Source of the DNA: Bradyrhizobium sp. 138
GTDB lineage: Bacteria; Pseudomonadota; Alphaproteobacteria; Rhizobiales; Xanthobacteraceae
NCBI RefSeq assembly: GCF_023074075.1
Contig: NZ_JADPKT010000055.1
Coordinates: 124,001 to 188,000 of the forward strand
DNA length: 64,000 bases
Direction: 5' to 3'
The notes beneath the pieces are model-generated. The model searched no databases. It was not told the DNA's origin and worked only from the letters and a program-made list of their open reading frames with translations. Position 1 is the stretch's first letter. The number at the start of each line of letters is the position of its first letter. Made by a program: the position numbers and the translations under genes. Shown here in pieces: positions 51,813 through 60,874 of this stretch.

Positions 51813-52448
51813 ATGCCATTGGCGCGAGAGGCCGTCGAGCTGCTGGTTCAGGCGGCGAGGGCTTGGTATTTCGAAGGCAATCAGCATGGACTGCGCGATC
51901 GGGAATGGATGGCGCTGCGCTTTCTCGGCCGCGCCAACAGGTTTTCGCGCACGCCGTCCGCGCTCGCCGGCTTCATCGGCGCGACCAGGGCGACTGCATC
52001 GCAGATCGTGAAGACGCTGGAGAGCAAGTCGTTTCTGGTGCGCAAGCCGTCGCATGAGGACAAGCGTTCCGTCGTCCTGCACGTCACCGCCCAGGGCGAG
52101 AAATGCCTCAGTCAGCACGACCCGATCAATCACGTGGTGAATGCGGTCACGGCACTCGGGACCGACGAATGCGTCAGGCTGCGCGACTCGCTCCGCGAGG
52201 TCCTCAATCATCTCGACGCAGCCCATCAGCGGCTCGATGCCAGCATCTGCCGGGACTGCATGTTTCTCGCCGAGCGCGGCCCGGGCACGGGCAAGGGACG
52301 CGCCAGCGCCGAATTCATGTGCCGGCTGTATCGCGCTCCTGTCTCGCTCGCGGAGACGGAACTGCTGTGCACCAGTTTCGAGCGCACCCGCGACCGCCCG
52401 AAGATCGAAGAGCATCTCGACCGCGCGCGGATAGCGAGCCAGGGCTGA
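51813..52448 (+). CDS. MarR-family regulator with a four-cysteine C-terminal extension (copy 2)
   Basis: 211 residues, paralogue of the regulator at 13948. The shared segment HGLRDREWMALRFL plus RANRFSRTPSALA is almost identical. The extension has Cys146-x2-Cys149 (ICRDCMFL), Cys170 (FMCRLYRAP) and Cys186 (LLCTSFE), matching copy 1 in order and spacing (3, 21, 16 against 3, 20, 16). It has two more cysteines (98, 120) and a longer charged tail. ATG 51813 follows GAGGT by 7 nt. Together the two copies bracket the flagellar island. Confidence 0.88.
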   Translation: MPLAREAVELLVQAARAWYFEGNQHGLRDREWMALRFLGRANRFSRTPSALAGFIGATRATASQIVKTLESKSFLVRKPSHEDKRSVVLHVTAQGEKCLSQHDPINHVVNAVTALGTDECVRLRDSLREVLNHLDAAHQRLDASICRDCMFLAERGPGTGKGRASAEFMCRLYRAPVSLAETELLCTSFERTRDRPKIEEHLDRARIASQG

Positions 52449-52902
52449 GGCGTGCGCCGACGATCCCGGCGCGACGCGCACCTGTGTCACCATCGTGTCC
52501 CGGACAGCTGCGACGCGCATAGCGCGTCGGATCGCTTATGCCCGCCCTGCCCGCGCCCATCTCGTGCCGACGCTGCCGCGTCCATCGCCACCCGGCCCGC
52601 GTTTCGAACGACTCGCGAACCGCCCCTCCCGTCGGGCCGGGCTGCGTCGATCTATGCCGCAATTCCGAATTTCGGTGAAACGGAATATTTTGCGATCGGG
52701 GGGTTGACGGGGTGGCGACACACGTCGCTTTAGCCCGGATGGCGCGTCAGCGTAATCCAGGACGGTGCAAGCTGCCGGCCGGACCCCGCCTTGTATGCAT
52801 TATCCCAGTTGCCATCCCCGCGCACTTCGCTTTACATGCCGGCAACTCGCCCGCGGATGACGGCCGGGGCTGAAAAATCACACACATTCAAAGGGACGGA
52901 GC
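52449..52902. other. 454-bp intergenic region with a degenerate REP element
   Basis: No supported gene. At 52731-52762 it holds TAGCCCGGATGGCGCGTCAG followed by CGTAATCCAGGA, a worn copy of the widespread 'GTAGCCCGGATG...GCGTAATCCGGGA' repeat. A TTGACG hexamer at ~52704 could be part of a promoter for the gene at 52903. Confidence 0.55.
52731..52762. repeat. REP-like element, degenerate
   Basis: Imperfect dyad TAGCCCGGATGG ... CGTAATCCAGGA with an inner GCGCGTCAGCG; matches the short extragenic repeats frequent in this genus. Confidence 0.55.
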
Positions 52903-53967
52903 ATGGCGCGCAACATATTGATTCTCGGGGCTTCTTACGGCTCGCTGCTGGGCACGAAGCTCTTGATGGCGGGGCACAACGTGACCCTGGTCTGCCGCGC
53001 CAAGACCGCAGAGCTGATCAACCGCGAAGGTACCGAGGTGCGCATCAAATTGCGTGACGAGGCGGTGCACCGGGCGATCTTCTCGCGCAACCTGCCCGGC
53101 AAGCTCGACGCGGTGACCCCGGCCAATGTCGACCTCTCCCGCTACGATCTGGTCGGCCTTGCGATGCAGGAGCCGCAATACACCAACCACACGGTGCGCG
53201 TTCTGATGGTCAAGATCGCCGCGGCGAAGCTGCCGTGCCTGTCGATCATGAACATGCCGCCGCTGCCCTATCTGAAGCGGATCCCGGCGCTCGCCGACAT
53301 GGATCTGGAAGAGGCCTACACCAATGCCCAGGTGTGGGAGCGGTTCGAGCCGGGCCTCGTGACGCTGTGCTCGCCCGATCCGCAGGCGTTCCGTCCGCCG
53401 GAGGAAGCTGCCAACGTGCTGCATGTCGGCCTGCCCACCAACTTCAAGGCGTCGGTGTTCGCCGACGAGAAGCACAACAAGGTGTTGCGCGAGCTGGAGG
53501 CCGACATCGACGCGGTGACGCTCGACGGCCACGACGTGCCGGTGAAGCTGAAAGTGTTCGATTCCCTGTTCGTGCCGCTGGCGAAATGGTCGATGCTGCT
53601 GACCGGCAATTACCGCTGCATCACGCCGAGCGAGCCGCAGTCGATCCGCGACGCCGTGCACGGTGACCTCCAGCGCTCGCAGACGATCTACGACCATGTC
53701 GACGCCATCGCCCGCCGCCTCGGCGCCGATCCGCAGGACCAGGTGCCGTTCGCGAAATACGCCAAGGCCGCCGAGAGCCTGCTCAAGCCGTCATCGGCGG
53801 CGCGCGCGGTCGCGAGCGGCGCGCCCTTCATCGAGCGCGTCGACCTGCTGGTGAAGCTGATCTCGCATCAGCTCGGCGTGCCAAATTCCGAGATCGATCG
53901 CACGGTCGATACCGTGGATCAGAAGCTGAACGAGAAGATCGTGCAGGGCGGGTCCGGCGCGCAGTAG
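52903..53967 (+). CDS. ketopantoate-reductase-like (ApbA/PanE N-terminal domain) protein
   Basis: 354 residues. The Rossmann start ILILGASYGSLLGTKLLMAG with VTLVCR is that of PanE-type NADP-binding proteins. The middle and C-terminal parts (SIMNMPPLPYLKRIPALADM, VFDSLFVPLAKWSMLLTGNY) do not match classical PanE closely, so the substrate may differ. ATG 52903 follows an AGGGACGG. It precedes the HerA-like gene by 138 nt. Confidence 0.75.
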   Translation: MARNILILGASYGSLLGTKLLMAGHNVTLVCRAKTAELINREGTEVRIKLRDEAVHRAIFSRNLPGKLDAVTPANVDLSRYDLVGLAMQEPQYTNHTVRVLMVKIAAAKLPCLSIMNMPPLPYLKRIPALADMDLEEAYTNAQVWERFEPGLVTLCSPDPQAFRPPEEAANVLHVGLPTNFKASVFADEKHNKVLRELEADIDAVTLDGHDVPVKLKVFDSLFVPLAKWSMLLTGNYRCITPSEPQSIRDAVHGDLQRSQTIYDHVDAIARRLGADPQDQVPFAKYAKAAESLLKPSSAARAVASGAPFIERVDLLVKLISHQLGVPNSEIDRTVDTVDQKLNEKIVQGGSGAQ

Positions 53968-54105
53968 GCGCTTCGAGTTGGCGGAGTTCCCCTGGGCTGA
54001 GAACACCCGTGGGCAACGCGCCGCAATTCGCGCTGTAGCGCTCGACGCGCCGCCATCCGATTGATAAGCCCCTGTCCGCGAATGACGGGGACTTGAGTCG
54101 AGGAC

Positions 54106-55617
54106 ATGACGGTTGCGATCGAGATGGGGCAGACCACGGCGGGCGCCCCGGCCGCCATGGACCTCGAGGAACTCTTGGCGACCCGCCTCCTGGTGCAGGG
54201 CAATTCGGGCTCCGGCAAATCGCATCTGTTGCGACGGCTCTTGGAACAGAGCGCGCCCTGGGTGCAGCAGGCCATCATCGACCCCGAAGGCGATTTCGTC
54301 ACGCTGGCCGAGCATTTCGGCCATCTCGTGATCGAGGCCGAGGATCACACCGAGCGCGGCCTCCAGGTCGCCGGCGAGCGGGCGCGGCTGCATCGGGTCT
54401 CCACCGTGCTCAACCTCGAAGGTCTCGACGCCGAGAACCAGATGCGCCGTGCCGCCGCGTTTCTCGGCGGGATGTTCGACGTCGACCGCGACCATTGGTA
54501 CCCGATGCTCGTGGTCGTCGACGAGGCGCAGCTGTTCGCGCCCGCTGTTGCCGGCGAAGTCTCGGACGAAGCGCGAAAACTCTCGCTCGGCGCCATGACC
54601 AATTTGATGTGCCGCGGCCGCAAGCGTGGCCTCGCCGGCATCATCGCGACCCAGCGCCTTGCGAAGCTCGCCAAGAACGTCGCGGCGGAAGCCTCCAACT
54701 TCCTGATGGGCCGCACCTTCCTCGACATCGACATGGCGCGTGCCGCCGATCTGCTCGGCATGGAACGGCGGCAGGCCGAGGCTTTTCGCGACCTCGAGCG
54801 CGGGCAGTTCATGGCGCTGGGACCCGCGCTGTCGCGCCGTCCGCTGCGCCTGAACATCGGCCCGACCGCGACCAGCCCGCGCAATTCCACGCCGCGGCTG
54901 ATGCCGCTGCCGGAGGCCGCGCTCGAGGATATGCGCGCCGTGATCCTGGCCGCGCCGCCGCCCGATGCCAGCCGGCCGCAGCGACGGCCCGCGCCGGATC
55001 TGCTGGAGCAGCTTCGCGCGGCGAAGGCCGCAGCACCCGTGATCCAGCCGGACGTGGTCGAGGTGCCGGTCAGTGCCGAAGAGCTCGCGGAGCGGCGCGA
55101 GCGCGTCGATCGTACGCTGCGCGCCGTGCTCGCTGAGCCCGACGCCGGCTTCCGCGCCATCGGCGTGCTCTATCAGGAGTTCGTGGTCCGCTGCCGCATC
55201 GAGGGGCTCGGCGCGGCCGTGCCCGATCTCAACGAGTTTCGCCGCATGCTGACGCATGCGCGCGCCGGGCTCGGTGCCGACATTGCCGAGGACGATGCCT
55301 GGCAGGACGTGTCGCTGCGCGCCTCGATCCTGCCCGACGACATGCAAGGCGTGTTCATGATGATCGCGCGCGCGGCCAAGGAAGGCTGGCCGTGTCCGAG
55401 CGATGCCGCGATCGCACGGGCCTATGGCTCGCATTCGCTGCGAAGGGCGCAGCGGCTGCTCGGCTATATGGAGGAGCAGGGCCTGATCGTGGTCCAGCTC
55501 GACGGCGGCGGACGCCGGATCGTGACGCTGGTCGAGCTGGCCTGGGCCACGGCGCCGGGCGATCCCAATGGCGATGATCTGCCGGCAGAGCCCGCGCGGA
55601 GCGCGGCTTCGGCCTGA
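54106..55617 (+). CDS. HerA/DUF87-like ATP-binding protein
   Basis: 503 residues. Walker A VQGNSGSGKSHLLRRLL at ~31-47, Walker B MLVVVDEAQLFAP at ~136-148, and a sensor-like LAGIIATQRLAKLAKNV, all of the HerA/FtsK-type ATPase group. A Pro/Ala/Arg-rich linker follows (~275-320), then a helical region and a C-terminal winged-helix-like unit (SDAAIARAYGSHSLRRAQRL to GGGRRIVTL) that may bind DNA. No NurA-type nuclease is next to it. Ends 3 nt from the convergent livF stop. Confidence 0.78.
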   Translation: MTVAIEMGQTTAGAPAAMDLEELLATRLLVQGNSGSGKSHLLRRLLEQSAPWVQQAIIDPEGDFVTLAEHFGHLVIEAEDHTERGLQVAGERARLHRVSTVLNLEGLDAENQMRRAAAFLGGMFDVDRDHWYPMLVVVDEAQLFAPAVAGEVSDEARKLSLGAMTNLMCRGRKRGLAGIIATQRLAKLAKNVAAEASNFLMGRTFLDIDMARAADLLGMERRQAEAFRDLERGQFMALGPALSRRPLRLNIGPTATSPRNSTPRLMPLPEAALEDMRAVILAAPPPDASRPQRRPAPDLLEQLRAAKAAAPVIQPDVVEVPVSAEELAERRERVDRTLRAVLAEPDAGFRAIGVLYQEFVVRCRIEGLGAAVPDLNEFRRMLTHARAGLGADIAEDDAWQDVSLRASILPDDMQGVFMMIARAAKEGWPCPSDAAIARAYGSHSLRRAQRLLGYMEEQGLIVVQLDGGGRRIVTLVELAWATAPGDPNGDDLPAEPARSAASA

Positions 55618-55620
55618 GCG

Positions 55621-56358
55621 TTACGCAGCCTCGGAGCCGCCGAGATAGGCGTCGCGGATGCGGGGGTCGTCCTTCAGCGCCCGCGCCGGGCCTGACAGCA
55701 CGATCTTGCCGGTCTGCAGCACATAGGCCTCATGCGCGATCTCGAGCGCGAGGCTGGCGTTCTGCTCGACCATGAACACCGAGACGCCTTCCTGATTAAT
55801 GGTCCGGATCAGCTCCAGCACGCGGTCGACATAGAGCGGCGACAGGCCCATGGTCGGCTCGTCCATCACGATCATCCGCGGTCTGCTCATCAGCGCGCGC
55901 GCCATCGCCACCATCTGCTGCTCGCCGCCGGAGAGCGAGCCGGCGCGCTGCGACAGCCGCTGGCCGAGCTTCGGAAACAGCGTCAGCATCCTGTCGAGAT
56001 CCTGTGCCACCACGTCGCGATCGTTGCGCACGAAGGCACCCATCAGGATGTTTTCGCGCACGCTCATGTCCGCAAACAGCCGCCGCGCCTCCGGCACCGA
56101 GGCGATGCCGCGGCGGACGATCTGCGGCGTGGAGAGGCCGAGCAGCGAAGCGCTGTCGAATGTCACCTCACCCGAGCGCGGCTTTACGAGGCCGAGAATG
56201 ATCTTCATCGTCGTCGACTTGCCACTGGCATTGCCGCCGAGCAGGCAGACGATATGGCCACGCGCGACCGATATCGACAGGTCGAAATGCACCTGGGCCT
56301 GGCCATAAAAGGTGTTGACGGCCGTGAGCGCGAGCAGCGCTTCAGAAGCATTCGTCAT
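55621..56358 (-). CDS. livF: branched-chain amino acid type ABC transporter ATPase LivF
   Basis: 245 residues. Walker A LLGGNASGKSTT, signature QRAGSLSGGEQQMVAMARA, Walker B MIVMDEPTMGLSP. Note Asn-Ala in the P-loop (GNASGKST) as in many LivF proteins. ATGA overlap with livG. It energises uptake with LivG; substrate is set by the binding protein at 59067. Confidence 0.93.
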   Translation of the reverse strand: MTNASEALLALTAVNTFYGQAQVHFDLSISVARGHIVCLLGGNASGKSTTMKIILGLVKPRSGEVTFDSASLLGLSTPQIVRRGIASVPEARRLFADMSVRENILMGAFVRNDRDVVAQDLDRMLTLFPKLGQRLSQRAGSLSGGEQQMVAMARALMSRPRMIVMDEPTMGLSPLYVDRVLELIRTINQEGVSVFMVEQNASLALEIAHEAYVLQTGKIVLSGPARALKDDPRIRDAYLGGSEAA

Positions 56359-57191
56359 GCCGCGCTCTCCCGCTCCGTCGCCAGGCCGTGGCCGAGATAG
56401 GCCTCGATCACCTTGGGATCTCCACGCACCTGTTCGCCCGGCCCTTCCGCGATCTTCTTGCCCTCGTCCATGACGATGACGCGGTCGGACAGGCGCATCA
56501 CCATCTCAAGCTTGTGCTCGATCAACAGGATGGTTAGGCCTTCCGCCTTGAGCTCGGCGACGAGACCCTGCATCTCCGCGGTCTCGGTCGGGTTCATGCC
56601 GGCGGTCGGCTCGTCGAGCAGGAGCAGGCGCGGCTTCAGCGCGAGCGCGCGCGCGATCTCGACACGACGGCGGTTGGCGTAGGAGAGGCTATAGGCGGGC
56701 TGATCGATCCGCGGCAGCAGCCGCTCGCCGAAGCGGGCGAGGATGGCTTTCACCTCTTCCCGCAGCCGCTCTTCCTCCGCCTTCACGCTGGCGGGGCGCA
56801 GCAGCGCCAAGCCCAATTCAAGGAGCGGGCCGATCACCGGCACGGCCGGCTTCACGGCGCGGAGCCGCGTATGCGCGCCGATCAGGACATTATCCATGAC
56901 GCTGAGATTGCCGAAGACGCGACCGAGCTGGAACGTGCGCGCGATGCCTTCGGCGGCGAGCCGTTCCGGCGACAGACCCGTGACGTCCTGGCCTTCGAAA
57001 TGGACGGTGCCATCATCGGGCCGATCGAGCCCGGTCACGAGATTGAACAAGGTCGTCTTGCCGGCGCCGTTCGGGCCGATGATGCTGACGAGCTCGCCCT
57101 TGGCGAGATCGAGATCGATCGCATCGACCGCGGTGAGGCCACCGAAGCGTCGCGTCAGCCCGCGCAGGGAGAGCATGAGAGATTGCGCCAT
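56355..57191 (-). CDS. livG: branched-chain amino acid type ABC transporter ATPase LivG
   Basis: 278 residues. Walker A IIGPNGAGKTTLFNL, signature region AYSLSYANRRRVEIARALAL (SY in place of the usual SGG, normal for LivG), Walker B LLLLDEPTAGMNP, and the LivG C-terminal KKIAEGPGEQVRGDPKVIEA. Its first base is the last base of the livHM stop. Confidence 0.93.
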   Translation of the reverse strand: MAQSLMLSLRGLTRRFGGLTAVDAIDLDLAKGELVSIIGPNGAGKTTLFNLVTGLDRPDDGTVHFEGQDVTGLSPERLAAEGIARTFQLGRVFGNLSVMDNVLIGAHTRLRAVKPAVPVIGPLLELGLALLRPASVKAEEERLREEVKAILARFGERLLPRIDQPAYSLSYANRRRVEIARALALKPRLLLLDEPTAGMNPTETAEMQGLVAELKAEGLTILLIEHKLEMVMRLSDRVIVMDEGKKIAEGPGEQVRGDPKVIEAYLGHGLATERESAA

Positions 57192-59014
57192 CAGATCGTC
57201 CCCAGCAGGCCCTGCGGCCTGAACCGCACCAGCAGCAGCAGCACGATGCCGTAGATCAGGATGCGATACTCCGCCGCGATGCGGAAGACCTCGGGCAGCC
57301 CAACCAGCGCCACCGATCCGACGATCGCGCCGACCACATTGCCGAGGCCGCCGAGGATGACGACGGTCAGCGCAAGGATCGATTGCTGCGTGTTGAAGGT
57401 CTCGTGGTTGATGTAGGAATAGAGATGCGCTGCGATGCCGCCGCTAACGCCGGCGGCGAAGCCGCCGAAGATGAAGGCGAGCGACTTGTAGCGGTTCAGG
57501 CTGAGGCCATAGGCGCGCGCGGCGACATCGTCGTCGCGGATGGCGCGGAAGCTGCGGCCGAGATGCGAGGTGAGCAACCGCCCCTGCAGCAGCGCCAGCA
57601 CGACCATCACGGCGAAGCTGAACCAGTAGATCGAGGTCGGGCTGATCAGATCGTAGCCGAACAGAGACAGCGGCGGGATGCCGGAGATGCCGATCGGCCC
57701 GCGCGTGACGCCTTCCCAGTTCAGGATCACCAGCGAGACGATCTCGCCGATCGCGAGCGTCGCGATTGACACATAATGCCCGCGCAGGCGGAACGACGGC
57801 GAGATCAGAGCGGTTCCGAGCGCAGCGCTCATCAGGCCACCGCCGATGATGGCGAGGCCGGCCGGCACCGAGAAGGTCAGCGACAGCAGCGCGGACGTAT
57901 AGGCGCCGATCGCGAGCAGCGCGGCGTGACCGAGCGAGACCTGGCCGATCGTGCCCGCGACCAGCGTCAGGCTGAGCGCGAGCATGCCGAGCAGCCAGGC
58001 ATTGATCAAAGTCTGAAGCACGTAGAACGACACCGGGAATAACGGCAGGACCGCGAAACCGCCGGCCGCAACAGCCAAGGCCCAGCGCGGGATGCGCACG
58101 GGGCGGCTCGGCGCGATAAACGTGCCGGTGAGCGGCTCGGGCGGCGCCTGCCGCGCGCTGGCGAACAGGCCGTTCGGGCGCAGCACGAGCACGACGACCA
58201 GCAGCAGGAAGGCGAACAGATTGCGGTAGCTGGTGCCGAAAACGGCAACGCCATAGCTCTCGACCAGACCCAGCAGCAGGCTGCCGATGACGGCACCCGG
58301 CACGTTGCCGGCACCGCCGACGACTTCGGCAACGACGCCCTTCAGCGTCGCCTGCAGGCTCATCGCGGTGTCGATCTGGTTGTAGTACATGCCGACCAGC
58401 ATGCCGGAGACGCCGCCGAGCGCGGCGGCAATGCCGAACACGGCCTGATTGACCCGGTTGACGTCGACGCCCATCTGCATCGCGGCGTCACGGTCCTGCG
58501 AGGCCGCGCGCACCGCCCAGCCGAGCTTGGAGTAGCGCAGGAACACGAACAGCAGCAGCGCGCTGGTGAGGCCGACGCCGGCGATCAGCAGGTCGAGCGG
58601 CCCGATCGTGCCGCCGCCGAGCTGGAAGCGGACATCAGGCAACTGGCTCGGCAGTGCGCGCGGATTGGGCGAGAAGGTCAGCATCACCAGCTGATCGAGC
58701 ACGAAGCTGATGCCGATGGTCGCGAGCAGCGGCGCGATCCGCACCGAGTTCTGCAGCGGCCGCAGCCCAAACCGTTCGATGATCAGCCCGACGATCGCGG
58801 CAGCCACGGCGACTACGATGATGGTGAGCGGCAGCGGCGTATGCAGCTGCACCACCGCCACCCAGCCGATATAGGCACCGACGAGATAGATCGAGCCTTG
58901 CGCAAAGTTGATCAGCCGGCTGACGCCGAAGATCAGCGCGAGTCCGACCGCAACGAGCGCGTAGACATTGCCGACGATCAGCCCGTTGATGGTGTAATCG
59001 AGCCAGGAGGACAC
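57191..59014 (-). CDS. fused LivH-LivM permease
   Basis: 607 residues, two permease halves in one chain. Residues ~1-290 match LivH (YTINGLIVGNVYALVAVGLA, GVSRLINFAQGSIYLVGAYI); a ~30-residue Pro-rich linker follows; ~310-607 match LivM (LALSLTLVAGTIGQVSLGHA, ATLAIGEIVSLVILNW, GRSFRAIRDDDVAARAYGLS). In most bacteria these are separate genes. The fusion fixes a 1:1 ratio. I see no frameshift or internal start with a strong ribosome-binding site. Confidence 0.92.
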   Translation of the reverse strand: MSSWLDYTINGLIVGNVYALVAVGLALIFGVSRLINFAQGSIYLVGAYIGWVAVVQLHTPLPLTIIVVAVAAAIVGLIIERFGLRPLQNSVRIAPLLATIGISFVLDQLVMLTFSPNPRALPSQLPDVRFQLGGGTIGPLDLLIAGVGLTSALLLFVFLRYSKLGWAVRAASQDRDAAMQMGVDVNRVNQAVFGIAAALGGVSGMLVGMYYNQIDTAMSLQATLKGVVAEVVGGAGNVPGAVIGSLLLGLVESYGVAVFGTSYRNLFAFLLLVVVLVLRPNGLFASARQAPPEPLTGTFIAPSRPVRIPRWALAVAAGGFAVLPLFPVSFYVLQTLINAWLLGMLALSLTLVAGTIGQVSLGHAALLAIGAYTSALLSLTFSVPAGLAIIGGGLMSAALGTALISPSFRLRGHYVSIATLAIGEIVSLVILNWEGVTRGPIGISGIPPLSLFGYDLISPTSIYWFSFAVMVVLALLQGRLLTSHLGRSFRAIRDDDVAARAYGLSLNRYKSLAFIFGGFAAGVSGGIAAHLYSYINHETFNTQQSILALTVVILGGLGNVVGAIVGSVALVGLPEVFRIAAEYRILIYGIVLLLLVRFRPQGLLGTI

Positions 59015-59066
59015 GCAGCGTTCCTAATGAGTGAGAGCGGCCGAAGCGGATGCTCCGGCCATCGGG

Positions 59067-60221
59067 TCAGGTCGGCTTGCCGTCCCAGAGCGCGAACTGG
59101 CCCTTGCGCACGACAAGCTCGGCGTTCATGGCGCCCTTGACGCGGCGGCTCTCGACGTCGAACGTCGCTTGGCCGAAGATGACGCTGGAGACGTCCTTTA
59201 CCTTGGCGAAAGCGTCGCGGATGGCACGGCGGTCGGTGCCGCCGATCTTCACCACGGCCGCCGCCATGTTCATCGCGTCGTACGAATAGGCATTGAACGC
59301 ATCAGGCTCCTGCCCGCCATACTTGGCCTTGAAGCCCTCGATGAACTTCCTCACCTCGGGCCGCGGATCTTGCGGGAAATAGCGCGTGCCGAGATGGACG
59401 TCCTCGACCGCTTCGCCCCCGAGCTCGATGAATTTCGGCGAATAGACCGAGCTTGCGGCGCAAATGGTTTGCTTCAATCCGACCTGCCGGGCCTGACGCG
59501 CGATCAACGCACCGTCGGAATAATAGGAGATCAGGATCAGCCCGTCCGGACTGGCGTCGCGCACGCGCACCAGGGTGGAGCGGAAGTCGCGCTCCTCCGC
59601 GATGTAGCCCTCGGTCACCGCGATCTCGGCGCCATACTCCTTCGCCGCCTTGACGAAATGGTCGCGGCTGGTGCGGCCCCAATCGGTGTTGAGGTGCAGC
59701 ACCGCGAGCTTCTTCAGGCCGAGGCGCCTCACGGCATAGGACGCCAGCAGCGGCTGCTCATCGGCCTGGCTCACGGACGTGCTCCACATGAAGTCGCCGC
59801 CCTTGGTGAAATCGGGATGCGAGTTGGTGAAGCCGAACTGCACGAGGCCGCCGCGCTGGTAGATTGGGGATGCCGCCATCGAGGCGGGGCTCGAGAAGTC
59901 GCCGAGCTCCATGACGATGCGGGGATCGGACACGAACTTCTGCGCGATCGCCACCGACTGGCGCGGATCGCTCTGGCTGTCCTCGAATTGGTAGGCGAGC
60001 TTGCGGCCGTTGATGCCGCCGGCCGCCATGATCTCGTCGAGCGCGAGATCAAAGCCCTGCTTCCACTGCGCGCCATATTGCGCGTTCGGACCCGTCAGAG
60101 GACCGCTGACGCCGAGCAGGATCGGCTCGGCGGATTGCGCAAGAGCGGCGCGCGAGAAGGCTGCGCCCGCCATCATGGCAAGCGAGCCCTTGACCAGGGT
60201 ACGACGATCGATGTTGCTCAT
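59067..60221 (-). CDS. LivJ/K-type periplasmic substrate-binding protein
   Basis: 384 residues. Tat-like signal (DRRTLVKGSLAMMAGAAFSR, mature from ~AQSAEP), then a type I binding fold: ILLGVSGPLTGPNAQYG, AAGGINGRKLAYQFEDSQSD, KKLAVLHLNTDWGRTSRDHF. Cargo could be an amino acid, amide or aromatic acid; the adjacent monooxygenase and AhpD-like genes suggest a xenobiotic- or sulfur-type compound rather than leucine (inference). ATG 60221, GGAG 8 nt upstream. Confidence 0.9.
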   Translation of the reverse strand: MSNIDRRTLVKGSLAMMAGAAFSRAALAQSAEPILLGVSGPLTGPNAQYGAQWKQGFDLALDEIMAAGGINGRKLAYQFEDSQSDPRQSVAIAQKFVSDPRIVMELGDFSSPASMAASPIYQRGGLVQFGFTNSHPDFTKGGDFMWSTSVSQADEQPLLASYAVRRLGLKKLAVLHLNTDWGRTSRDHFVKAAKEYGAEIAVTEGYIAEERDFRSTLVRVRDASPDGLILISYYSDGALIARQARQVGLKQTICAASSVYSPKFIELGGEAVEDVHLGTRYFPQDPRPEVRKFIEGFKAKYGGQEPDAFNAYSYDAMNMAAAVVKIGGTDRRAIRDAFAKVKDVSSVIFGQATFDVESRRVKGAMNAELVVRKGQFALWDGKPT

Positions 60222-60280
60222 GCACGGCTCCATCCACTCAGGTGTTGAACAAGCAGCAAGTCTTGTGCCGCCGAGATTGC

Positions 60281-60859
60281 CTATTTCGAAGGTTCGCCGA
60301 GCGACAGCATCAGCCGGTTCGCCCAGTTGAAGAACGAGGCACCATTGATGACGTCGACGATCTCGGCATCGTCGAGACCGGCGCGGCGCAGCTCGGCGAT
60401 ATTATCAGGGCCGAACGCGATCGGCGTTGCGGCCAATGCCACGGACGCCTTGACCACGGCATTCCAGCGCTCGCCGAGATCAGCCCCAACGCCCTCGTCG
60501 AGCAGGCGTTGCACGTCGTCGCGGCGCTTGGAATAGGTGCTGGCAAAGCGCGCATGCACCGAGGCGCAATAGATGCAGCCATTGTAACGCGACGTCGCCG
60601 CCGCCGCGAGCTCGCGTTCGGCGCGCGGCAGGCCGTCGGCGACATTGTAGAAGATGTCCTTGTCGGTCTTGGTGCGGGCTTCCAGCACTTCGGGGTCGCG
60701 CACCAGCAGGCGGAAATAGTCCGACTTGGCGCGCGCGCGATCGACCAGGCCGGCGAAATGCCGCTCGGTCAGCTCGGCCTCGGGCAGCGGATCGATCCAC
60801 GACACCCAGCCGAGTTCGTCCTGGGTGAAGACGACGGGGGGATTGACGGTGGCGCTCAT
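60281..60859 (-). CDS. alkylhydroperoxidase-domain protein with CxxC-x3-H (Avi_7169-like)
   Basis: 192 residues. The AhpD redox motif is complete: Cys95-x2-Cys98-x3-His102 (NGCIYCASVHA). The surrounding order (GLPRAERELAAAATSRYNGC, VINGASFFNWANRLM) recalls the CMD proteins annotated as the Avi_7169 family. It should reduce a peroxide or handle a peroxy intermediate in the cytoplasm. It lies 15 nt after the second CMD gene. Confidence 0.82.
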   Translation of the reverse strand: MSATVNPPVVFTQDELGWVSWIDPLPEAELTERHFAGLVDRARAKSDYFRLLVRDPEVLEARTKTDKDIFYNVADGLPRAERELAAAATSRYNGCIYCASVHARFASTYSKRRDDVQRLLDEGVGADLGERWNAVVKASVALAATPIAFGPDNIAELRRAGLDDAEIVDVINGASFFNWANRLMLSLGEPSK

Positions 60860-60874
60860 GATTGCGGCCTCCTC

